Shown piece after piece: positions 1 through 5,699 of a DNA stretch of 8,571 nucleotides; within the stretch, counting starts at the first letter, position 1; the number at the start of each line of letters is the position of its first letter. The notes beneath the pieces were generated by a model. It saw only the letters and a program-made list of their open reading frames with translations. It did not search any database and had not been told where the DNA came from. The stretch is taken from the NCBI GenBank assembly GCA_001515185.1, contig LQHI01000015.1:1-8571 (forward strand), in the 5' to 3' direction. A program made the position numbers and the translations under genes. Source of the stretch: Hadesarchaea archaeon DG-33 (GTDB lineage: Archaea > Hadarchaeota > Hadarchaeia > Hadarchaeales > Hadarchaeaceae).

Positions 1-80
1 TCGCGTGTTATGAGAGTCGGCTTTTTTTCACTCGGAGGGAATGGGTGCTTTCCATGAAAATCTTCAAGTTTAAACGGCAA
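1..80 (-). CDS. 5' end of an unrecognised gene running off the left edge
   Basis: A minus-strand reading frame starts with TTG at 80-78 and stays open for 26 codons to the edge (MPFKLEDFHGKHP, then PFPPSEKKPTLITR). I chose this start because an SD-like AAAGGTGA (94-87) lies six bases upstream, an in-frame TGA closes the frame just before it, and a good archaeal TATA box (127-116) lies where transcription would begin near base 94, at the SD site. The product is not recognisable from so few residues; it is hydrophilic with no signal peptide. The three signals agree, but the coding stretch is short enough to be chance. The non-ATG start and the window edge explain why it would be overlooked. Confidence 0.45.
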   Translation of the reverse strand, partial: MPFKLEDFHGKHPFPPSEKKPTLITR

Positions 81-86
81 TTTCAG

Positions 87-127
87 TCACCTTTCAGGAT
101 ATTCTCTTTGGACTCTTATAAATATTT
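87..127 (-). promoter_or_regulatory. TATA box and SD site for the left-edge gene
   Basis: On the minus strand AAATATTTATAAG (about 127-115) is an archaeal TATA box with an A-rich BRE-like flank. About 26 bases downstream comes AAAGGTGA (94-87), an SD match six bases before the TTG at 80. The predicted leader is only about 14 bases. Confidence 0.45.
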
Positions 128-128
128 C

Positions 129-347
129 GTAAAGTTTAAAGAACGAAAAAGATAGATAAAAAATTAAATTTTCATTAAATTCTTATAAATTTTTTAATAA
201 AATTCGTATAAATATTTCTCTTTCCAACTGGTTTAATTATCTAAATATGTGAAAAACGAAAATTTTTGAACCTCCTTAAGTTCAACTTCATCAAGTTAGA
301 CAGGAAAATTTAGGAGCAGAAGTCACTTTAGGAGTAAAGCCCTTCAC
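129..347. other. AT-rich intergenic stretch with repeated TATA-like elements
   Basis: No gene is visible here. The stretch 130-250 is much richer in A+T than the flanking genes. TATAAATATTT occurs at 207-217, identical to 117-127 in the promoter of the left-edge gene, and a variant, TATAAATTTTT, at 184-194. All read as TATA boxes on the minus strand; only the copy at 117-127 has a start codon at a suitable distance. A short direct repeat, TTTAGGAG, lies near 309 and 327. Confidence 0.5.
252..262 (-). terminator. possible T-run terminator after xylulokinase
   Basis: On the minus strand, about 90 bases beyond the xylulokinase stop, AAAATTTTCGTTTTTC gives two T-runs (262-259 and 256-252). Archaeal RNA polymerase terminates at such runs. 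There is no strong hairpin, so this is a weak call. Confidence 0.3.
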
Positions 348-1883
348 CTATCCTTCCACGGTTATCCCCACTATTTTGTCGAAGCAACTTTTTAATGCGG
401 GGTAAAGAGACTTATAGATTTCATAATATTTATCGTAAATCTTAAGATTTTCTTTTATTGGCTCCGTTCGGCTTACTTTTTTGATTGTCCTTTCGCATGC
501 TTTACCGATGCTGCTGTATACCTTTGCCCCAACTCCAGCTAACAAAGCCGCACCAAAAGCTGGCCCCTCTTCTACATTTATCGTAACGAGCTCTGCTCCA
601 TATACGTCTGCTTGAATCTGACGCCACAGGTTGCTCCGAGCCCCGCCCCCCAAGGCGCGAATTTGGTCTATTTTAATCCCGAGGCCCTTCATTATTCCCA
701 AGGAGTCTCGCATTCCATATGCCACACCTTCCATGACAGACCTTACCAAGTGAGGCTTCCCGTGGTGTAAGGTGAGCCCGAAGAAAACGCCCCTTGCGTT
801 GGGGTCTCCGTGAGGGGTTCTCTCCCCAGCCAGGTAGGGGAGAAAAATCAAACCTTTGCAACCGGGCTCGGCTCTGGAAGCCTCAGCATCCAAGAAAACA
901 TAAGGGTCCTCCCCCGTCAACTTCCCAGCTTGGATTTCCAGTCCTCCTAGATTATCCCTAAACCACCTCAACGACCCTCCGGCTGAAAGCATCACGCCCA
1001 TGAGATGCCATTTCTTCGGAACCGCGTGACAGAATGTGTGAATCCGACCCTTAGGGTCTGTTTTAGGTTTATCACAGGAGGCAAAGACAACCCCCGAGGT
1101 TCCTATGGAAGCCCATACTACCCCCTCTTTTATCACGCCACTACCCACCGCTCCCGCTGCGTTGTCTCCCGCCCCGCCGACTACCGGGGTTCCAAGCTTT
1201 AGTCCGGTGCTCGCGCTGGCTTCTCTTGAAATTTCTCCTGTAATTTCGGGCGATTCATAAACCTTGGGGAGTAGATCCTCTCGAATGTTTAGTTCATCCA
1301 ATACTTTCTCAGACCATTTCCTTTTCTTCACATCCAGAAGTGAAGTTCCAGAGGCATCAGAAACATCGGTAGCATAGTCGCCGGTTAGTTTGAATCGGAT
1401 GTAATCTTTCGGCAAAAGGATTTTATTGGACTTTTTATAAATATCGGGCTCGTTCTCCCTAACCCACAATATCTTCGGCGCCGTGAAGCCTGTGAAGGTG
1501 GGGTTACATGTCAGTTGGATCAGTCTGTCCCTCCCGATCTTTTCCGTGATTTCGGCACATTGCGAGGCTGTCCTTTGATCGCACCAGAGAATGGCTGGTC
1601 TCAAGACATGATTTTTCTTATCCAGAAAAACGGACCCGTGCATTTGCCCCGTTAGGCCTAAAGCGGTAACTTCCTCACTACTCAGCACAGAATCCTCGAG
1701 GACTTTTTTCACACCTTTCACTGTGGCATCCCACCAGTTCTCTGGATTCTGTTCTGCCCATCCTAGTTGCGGAATGTGGAGAGGATATTCCATAAAGGCC
1801 CTAGAAACAACTAACCCTTTTTCGTTGATGAGGAGGACTTTCACGCCCGTTGTACCCACGTCTATTCCTATCAGGTGACTCAT
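348..1883 (-). CDS. xylB: D-xylulokinase (FGGY carbohydrate kinase)
   Basis: It phosphorylates D-xylulose with ATP to xylulose 5-phosphate, feeding cytoplasmic pentose-phosphate metabolism. The 511 residues match the family's usual length, with both actin-like FGGY domains present. Visible marks: the phosphate loop DVGTTG (8-13); GLTGQMHG (76-83), whose Met-His is typical of xylulokinases rather than glycerol or gluconate kinases; AILWCDQR (97-104); the catalytic aspartate in GGAGDNAAG (D240); GTSG (261-264); and the C-terminal nucleotide-binding GGGARSNLW (412-420). The ATG at 1883 overlaps the TGA of the upstream transaldolase fragment as ATGA, and no good SD precedes it, so translation is probably coupled. 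A related kinase of ribulose or another ketose is possible. No xylose isomerase or transporter is in the window, so the sugar source is unknown. Confidence 0.9.
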   Translation of the reverse strand: MSHLIGIDVGTTGVKVLLINEKGLVVSRAFMEYPLHIPQLGWAEQNPENWWDATVKGVKKVLEDSVLSSEEVTALGLTGQMHGSVFLDKKNHVLRPAILWCDQRTASQCAEITEKIGRDRLIQLTCNPTFTGFTAPKILWVRENEPDIYKKSNKILLPKDYIRFKLTGDYATDVSDASGTSLLDVKKRKWSEKVLDELNIREDLLPKVYESPEITGEISREASASTGLKLGTPVVGGAGDNAAGAVGSGVIKEGVVWASIGTSGVVFASCDKPKTDPKGRIHTFCHAVPKKWHLMGVMLSAGGSLRWFRDNLGGLEIQAGKLTGEDPYVFLDAEASRAEPGCKGLIFLPYLAGERTPHGDPNARGVFFGLTLHHGKPHLVRSVMEGVAYGMRDSLGIMKGLGIKIDQIRALGGGARSNLWRQIQADVYGAELVTINVEEGPAFGAALLAGVGAKVYSSIGKACERTIKKVSRTEPIKENLKIYDKYYEIYKSLYPALKSCFDKIVGITVEG

Positions 1884-2047
1884 GCTAATACCCGGAAGCT
1901 ATCCTTTTCAATGATTGGTAGGTTCACTCTTTCTTTCTCGACTGCCTTTCTAATCAGATTGTGGTTAGTAGTCACTCCGTCGACTATACCCCATGAGATG
2001 GCTTCCTTTATTTCGCTCAATTTAGCTGTATCCACGAATATCTTCAT
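1880..2047 (-). pseudogene. N-terminal transaldolase fragment (55 aa), overlapping xylB
   Basis: The frame begins MKIFVDTAKLSEIKEAISWG and continues IVDGVTTN, the unmistakable start of the small transaldolase / fructose-6-phosphate aldolase family (first beta strand, first helix, and the IVDGVTTNPTLI segment, here with HN in place of NP). After about residue 33 the similarity fades (tail ends IIEKDSFRVLA) and the frame stops at 55. Full-length relatives have roughly 215-225 residues, so the barrel and the Schiff-base lysine are missing, and xylB follows at once, leaving no room for the rest. Yet the ATG has a good SD (GAGG, seven bases upstream), the frame is clean, and the TGA overlaps the xylB ATG. 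It may be a deletion remnant kept because it couples translation to xylB, or a small protein with a new role. Enzyme activity is not expected. Confidence 0.7.
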
Positions 2048-2104
2048 CTTTCGGCCTCAGATGTCTTTAAGCGAGAACACTATTTCCAATATTTTCTCCA
2101 TGTT

Positions 2105-2122
2105 TAAATATTTTATATAAAA
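2105..2122 (-). promoter_or_regulatory. TATA region for the transaldolase fragment-xylB operon
   Basis: The minus strand reads GTTTTATATAAAATATTTAA here, with two overlapping TATA-like cores (near 2116 and 2107). Starts about 26 bases downstream would fall near 2090-2080, giving a leader of roughly 33-43 bases with the GAGG site before the ATG at 2047. A 14-codon frame (2101-2057) begins upstream of those starts and is probably not translated. Confidence 0.5.
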
Positions 2123-2142
2123 CAAATTTCGCGGAACAATGA

Positions 2143-2244
2143 TACAATATCGAGGTATGGAAGTACATATCTAGAACCGCAGGGAAGAAGGTAATAATGA
2201 TCAGGGGCGACGGGGCCGACGTGATTGTCAGGCTCACCGACTAA
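2143..2244 (+). other. protein-like open fragment without a start, unassigned
   Basis: After an in-frame TGA at 2140-2142, a plus-strand frame of 33 codons runs to TAA at 2242-2244. Its end (GKKVIMIRGDGADVIVRLTD) alternates hydrophobic and charged residues like a real beta-strand protein. No ATG, GTG or TTG lies near its beginning and no SD is visible; only an internal ATG at 2197 could serve. It may be the 3' remnant of a lost gene or chance. I do not recognise the family. Confidence 0.2.
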
Positions 2245-2266
2245 GATTGTTTGGGGGTGAACGATT

Positions 2267-2443
2267 CTAGAATCCAAGCAAAGCTTCGCCGTAAAAACGC
2301 AGGAATATCTCAAAAATGATAATTGCAATAGTGAAAATTAACACACTCTTTGGCGAGATCTTGATGCCGTGCCCTTCCTCTTTAAAGTAACGTATAAGCC
2401 CAGCGCCCGTGGGGGGCATCTCTTCTCCTCGTCGCCTGCGCAT
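2267..2443 (-). CDS. secG: Preprotein translocase subunit SecG (Sec61-beta), 58 aa
   Basis: This is the small tail-anchored subunit of the archaeal SecYE-beta protein-conducting channel in the cytoplasmic membrane. The protein has a basic N terminus (MRRRRGEEM), the family signature GAGLIRYFKEE (13-23) followed by GIKISPKSV (26-34), then one hydrophobic membrane helix (about 34-51, rich in Ile, Phe and Leu) and a short exit tail. Length and order match archaeal Sec61-beta, usually about 50-60 residues. The ATG at 2443 was chosen because GGTGG lies at 2452-2448 and the SecG pattern begins just after it. A TATA element lies 31-39 bases upstream, so the leader is only about ten bases. The gene is divergent from the PIN-ATPase. 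Its size makes it easy to miss. Confidence 0.88.
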   Translation of the reverse strand: MRRRRGEEMPPTGAGLIRYFKEEGHGIKISPKSVLIFTIAIIIFEIFLRFYGEALLGF

Positions 2444-2473
2444 CTCGCCACCATCATTTTTTAGGTCTGCCAG

Positions 2474-2482
2474 AGTTTAAGT
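2474..2482 (-). promoter_or_regulatory. TATA box of secG
   Basis: The minus strand reads GACTTAAACT, the same CTTAAA core seen before the tRNA gene. Initiation about 26 bases downstream (near 2452) would give a leader of about nine bases carrying the GGTGG site before the secG ATG. Confidence 0.5.
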
Positions 2483-2503
2483 CTTTTCTTTGAACGGCTG
2501 GGG

Positions 2504-2520
2504 TTTTAATCACTTAAAAG
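2504..2520 (+). promoter_or_regulatory. two TATA-like cores before the PIN-ATPase gene
   Basis: TTTTAAT (2504-2510) and CTTAAAAG (2513-2520) lie in tandem. Counting about 26 bases from each centre places initiation at about 2533 or 2542, next to the two candidate ATGs at 2531 and 2540. Either way the mRNA would be leaderless or nearly so, which fits the absence of an SD site. Confidence 0.45.
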
Positions 2521-2539
2521 CTTAGTTATCATGATCACG

Positions 2540-3931
2540 ATGGCAAAATACGTCCCAGATGCAAACATAATCGTCAACGGTTTACTGACGCGGCTGGCTG
2601 AGAGTGAGCTAGCGGGCAGCGAGATTGTTGTGGCCAACGCGGTCGTCGCTCAGCTCGAACATCAAGCCAAACTGGGTAAGGACTCGGGTTTGAGCGGGCT
2701 CGCGGAGCTCAGACGCCTACAGGAGTTGGCCGAGCAAGGGAAGATAAAATTGAGTTTCTCGGGAGAACGCCCAAGCGTTGAACAAATGATGGGTGCGGAT
2801 TTTGGCACCATCGATGCCGAGGTTCGAGAGATAGCTCGAGCCCAAGACGTGACCCTTCTCACGAGTGATGCCGTGATGGCAGAGGTCTCACGAATAGAAG
2901 GAATAAAAACAAAGTACTTCGAGCCCTCGCGCGTAGAGGAGACACCGAAACTCCTGCGCTACTTCGACAAGAACACGATGTCGGTACACCTGAAGGCACG
3001 AGTGCGCCCCATGGCCAAGGTCGGTCGCCCAGGCAATTTTAAAGTTCAAGTCCTAGATGAGAAACCGCTTGATGAGACGGAGCTTCGTGAGATAGCGCGA
3101 GAGATTCTCAAGTTTTCCACGCGCGATCCTGATGGGTTCATCGAGTTCGAGCGTGAAGGTGCCAGCATGATACAGTTCCGCGAATACCGCATCGCCATCA
3201 CCCGCCCCCCATTCAGCGACGGGTTCGAAATCACTGCCGTCCGACCAGTTGTGTGGGTGAGGCTCGAGGACTACCGATTGTCGGAGAAACTGAAGGAGCG
3301 CCTGCGAGAACGCGCGGAGGGAGTGCTCATCGCGGGTCCGCCTGGCGCGGGCAAGACAACTTTTGCTCAGGCGTTGGCTGAGTTCTATCGCCTACAAAGA
3401 AAAATAGTCAAAACGATGGAATCTCCTCGCGACCTCCAGGTAAGCGATGAAATCACCCAATATACCGCTCTCGATGGTGACATGGCGAAAACCGCAGACC
3501 TGCTACTTCTCGTGCGCCCAGATTACACAATTTACGACGAGCTGCGAAAGACAAGCGATTTCCAGATATTTACTGACATGCGCTTGGCTGGAGTGGGCAT
3601 GGTGGGTGTGGTGCATTCAACGCGGGCAATCGACGCCGTGCAAAGATTAATCGGTCGGGTGGAACTCGGAATGATTCCCATGATCGTCGACACCGTGATT
3701 TTCATCAAGGACGGAGAAATTCGGTCGGTCTATTCGTTGAGGTTCACGGTCAGAGTTCCATACGGCATGACGGAAGCGGACCTAGCGAGACCACTAATCG
3801 AAGTCTTGGACTTCGAGACGGGCGAGCCGCGCTACGAGATATATACATTTGGCGAGCAGGTCGTCGTTTCCGACTTGCGAGAGCAGATGCGTCCGAGGTT
3901 CCGTAGAAAACCAAGACGAAGATGGAGATAA
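2540..3931 (+). CDS. PIN-domain ATPase (COG1855/PINA type) lacking the KH domain
   Basis: The N terminus is a PIN nuclease domain (about 1-125) with its acidic residues in place: D7 (YVPDANIIV), E40 (AQLEHQA), D92 and D110 (LLTSDAV). A linker leads to a PilT/VirB11-like ATPase (about 225-400) with Walker A GPPGAGKTT (266-274), the family's RPDYTIYDELRKTSDF segment (327-342) and a VVHSTRAIDAVQR box (358-370). Archaeal relatives include PINA of Sulfolobus, a hexameric ATPase linked to Holliday-junction processing. Many relatives carry a C-terminal KH RNA-binding domain; this one ends soon after the ATPase in a basic tail (RFRRKPRRRWR), and no KH sequence follows in any frame. The start at 2540 gives the family-like MAKYVPD; ATG 2531 would add three residues. 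It is tail to tail with tsr3, 16 bases apart. Confidence 0.85.
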   Translation: MAKYVPDANIIVNGLLTRLAESELAGSEIVVANAVVAQLEHQAKLGKDSGLSGLAELRRLQELAEQGKIKLSFSGERPSVEQMMGADFGTIDAEVREIARAQDVTLLTSDAVMAEVSRIEGIKTKYFEPSRVEETPKLLRYFDKNTMSVHLKARVRPMAKVGRPGNFKVQVLDEKPLDETELREIAREILKFSTRDPDGFIEFEREGASMIQFREYRIAITRPPFSDGFEITAVRPVVWVRLEDYRLSEKLKERLRERAEGVLIAGPPGAGKTTFAQALAEFYRLQRKIVKTMESPRDLQVSDEITQYTALDGDMAKTADLLLLVRPDYTIYDELRKTSDFQIFTDMRLAGVGMVGVVHSTRAIDAVQRLIGRVELGMIPMIVDTVIFIKDGEIRSVYSLRFTVRVPYGMTEADLARPLIEVLDFETGEPRYEIYTFGEQVVVSDLREQMRPRFRRKPRRRWR

Positions 3932-3947
3932 ACTAACTTCTCTGTTA

Positions 3948-4457
3948 TCACTCTTGAGGCATGAATTGACGCTGGAGAATAACGATTTCGGTGCTGTCCT
4001 TAGCGCGGGCATAAGCTTCGAGCGGCTCGCGGTTTAGCTCGAGAAAAGTTGGTCCCCACTTGAACTTGTTGAGGATTTCTTCCGCACTGGTTTTATCGCC
4101 TAGAATTACTAAGGCTGCCGCGAGTGCTTCGACAGTGCTCAGCGTGGTCGGGCGTCCGTAGTAGGTGGGGTTTGTGGCTACTAGGTAGGGTAAGGCCCGC
4201 GGCACCATTCGCGCTCGGATGCGGGAAATTTGTTCGATTTGCTTCCAAGAGCAGTCGAGCGCCACTAATCCGTGCTTTCTCGCGATCTCGGCGTCCTCTC
4301 CAGAGAGCGCTCGTTCCGCAAATGGATCAAGCAAAATTGCGCCTTGCGGCAACTCCTGGAGCTGAAATACCATCTTAATTTTTTCGAATCGATATAAGCG
4401 CATCGCAGTGCATTTTTTCGGGTCGCATTCCCGAGCGTTGTATACAACTAGTTCCAT
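3948..4457 (-). CDS. tsr3: Tsr3: rRNA aminocarboxypropyltransferase (formerly DUF367)
   Basis: Tsr3 transfers the 3-amino-3-carboxypropyl group of S-adenosylmethionine to a uridine or pseudouridine of small-subunit rRNA, a late step in ribosome assembly. The 169-residue protein shows the N-terminal CDPKKCTAMRL (11-21), ILLDPFAERALS (41-52), LDCSW (67-71), RALPYLVATNP followed by YYGRPTTLSTVEALAAAL (87-116), and the strongly conserved KFKWGPTFLELNREPLEAY (131-149). Length and motif order match archaeal Tsr3, which has a SPOUT-like methyltransferase fold. I prefer the ATG at 4457; a TTG one codon upstream would add one residue. It is divergent from the amidohydrolase gene and convergent with the PIN-ATPase gene. 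Confidence 0.92.
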   Translation of the reverse strand: MELVVYNARECDPKKCTAMRLYRFEKIKMVFQLQELPQGAILLDPFAERALSGEDAEIARKHGLVALDCSWKQIEQISRIRARMVPRALPYLVATNPTYYGRPTTLSTVEALAAALVILGDKTSAEEILNKFKWGPTFLELNREPLEAYARAKDSTEIVILQRQFMPQE

Positions 4458-4486
4458 CAAGCTCGGTTATAACTGAGTTTGGTAAA

Positions 4487-4494
4487 CTTTTAAG
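4487..4494. promoter_or_regulatory. shared near-symmetric TATA element between tsr3 and the amidohydrolase
   Basis: CTTTTAAG reads as CTTAAAAG on the other strand, so both directions present a TATA-like core. Its centre is about 34 bases from the tsr3 ATG (4457) and about 36 from the amidohydrolase ATG (4526). Initiation about 26 bases away either side would leave leaders of only 8-9 bases. A second minus-strand candidate (TTATAAC, near 4471-4465) is too close to the tsr3 ATG. Confidence 0.45.
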
Positions 4495-4525
4495 CCATGG
4501 CTAAACAAGGCGGGTTGGGCACCTA

Positions 4526-5671
4526 ATGAGTCAGCGAGTACTTTCTAACGCAACCATCTTCGAGGGCGAAGAGCTCGAGGTCACTCGCGGCTATCTAGTA
4601 ATCCGTGATGGTATAATTATAAAAATTTCCAAAGGCTCCCCTTCGGGGCGGTCCACTGATCTAAAACGGGGGTTCATTTTACCACCTTTTGTGAACGCGC
4701 ATACTCACGTCGCAGATTCCGTTGCTAAGGAACTCTACCTCGGTAGAACACAACAAGAAGTTGTCGGCCCGGGTGGGGAGAAATTTCGTGCTCTGGGCTC
4801 ACATTCGCGTAGTGAGTTGCTTGCATCAGTTCGCGCAACGCTTCAGGACATGCTCCGCACTGGCACTCTGGCCCACTGCGATTTCAGGGAGGGTGGTGTA
4901 AAAGGGGTCGAACTCCTTCGAGAGGCATCGCACAAAGCGGTGAAATCAATTATCATGGGTCGCTTTTCCACACTCGAAGAACTGAATGTTGTTTTAAAAA
5001 AATCGGATGGGATCGGTTTGCCTTCGCTCAATGCTTTTGATGAGAAGATACTTCGATCAATCGCTAATCAAACTAGGCGGGCGAAGAAACTTTTTTCGAT
5101 TCATGTTGCCGAGTTAAAGTCTGCCCGAGATGAAGTCGAGCGAGCACTTGAACTTCGCCCATCTTTTATCGTCCATGCAACCCACGCGAACAAGGAAGAT
5201 TTCGTGTCTTTACAAAAGAATGATGTCCCCGTTGTGTTTTGCCCACGGGCGAACAGCTTGCTGGGCGTTGGCACCCCCTCTATCCACCTCGCACTCTCAA
5301 CAAACGTTCGTTTTTGCTTTGGAACGGATAACGCGATGGTTTGCCAGCCGAACATGTTTGAGGAACTCTCGTTCGCTTGGGCGTGCCTGCGCCGAGCCGA
5401 TCCAACGGCGGGAGGCGAGGAGGCACGCAAGCTCCTGCAGGCCGCGACAATTGAACCCCTAAATCTTTTCAATTTACCATGGGGGCCCGTTGAGGAGGGG
5501 GGGAGCGCGACATTCATGGTTCTCACCCGCGGAAATAATCTCACTAACCTCACCAACGTGCATTCAGGATTGGTTAATCGGGCGCGAGCAGACAATATCC
5601 GAACGATTTACTCGCGCGGCAAATTTTATAAGCTTGAGAATCAACCAAAAATTGACGTTTTAACGGGTTAA
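4526..5671 (+). CDS. Metal-dependent amidohydrolase (cytosine deaminase/chlorohydrolase-like)
   Basis: This 381-residue cytoplasmic hydrolase belongs to the amidohydrolase superfamily, which uses one or two metal ions to deaminate purines, pyrimidines or related rings. An N-terminal beta segment (VLSNATIFEGEELEV, VIRDGIIIKIS) leads into the barrel. Metal and catalytic motifs are NAHTH (57-61; H59, H61), SIHVAE (191-196; H193, E196), a histidine in VHATHAN (216-222), and FGTDNAM (265-271; D268). The C-terminal segment (AATIEPLNLFNLPWGPVEEG, then SATFMVL) returns to the small beta domain as usual. It is a little shorter than the 400-450 residues of many deaminases. The substrate cannot be told from sequence. 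It leads a two-gene operon with a CBS-domain protein 28 bases downstream. The ATG follows a one-base overlap with a nine-codon frame (4496-4526) that probably lies mostly upstream of transcription start. Confidence 0.85.
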   Translation: MSQRVLSNATIFEGEELEVTRGYLVIRDGIIIKISKGSPSGRSTDLKRGFILPPFVNAHTHVADSVAKELYLGRTQQEVVGPGGEKFRALGSHSRSELLASVRATLQDMLRTGTLAHCDFREGGVKGVELLREASHKAVKSIIMGRFSTLEELNVVLKKSDGIGLPSLNAFDEKILRSIANQTRRAKKLFSIHVAELKSARDEVERALELRPSFIVHATHANKEDFVSLQKNDVPVVFCPRANSLLGVGTPSIHLALSTNVRFCFGTDNAMVCQPNMFEELSFAWACLRRADPTAGGEEARKLLQAATIEPLNLFNLPWGPVEEGGSATFMVLTRGNNLTNLTNVHSGLVNRARADNIRTIYSRGKFYKLENQPKIDVLTG

Positions 5672-5699
5672 CTAGAGCAATGAATGGTGGACGGAAAAT

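Noticed and set aside
3..164. A plus-strand frame open from the left edge to a TAG at 162-164
   Set aside because: Its composition (Lys, Phe and Arg-rich over AT-rich DNA) looks random and it runs against the better supported minus-strand TATA, SD and TTG signals.
2057..2101. A 14-codon minus-strand leader peptide before the transaldolase fragment
   Set aside because: The predicted transcription starts (about 2090-2080) lie downstream of its ATG, so it is probably not on the mRNA.
2113..2328. A 71-codon minus-strand frame between the xylB operon and secG
   Set aside because: It overlaps the end of secG in another frame, has no SD, runs into the promoter AT tract and has no recognisable motif.
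4496..4526. A nine-codon upstream frame ending at the amidohydrolase ATG
   Set aside because: The likely transcription start near 4517 is inside it; no evidence of translation.
5101..5595. A 164-codon minus-strand frame opposite the amidohydrolase
   Set aside because: It lies wholly inside a well-supported gene and has a serine/arginine-rich, low-complexity composition typical of antisense shadows.
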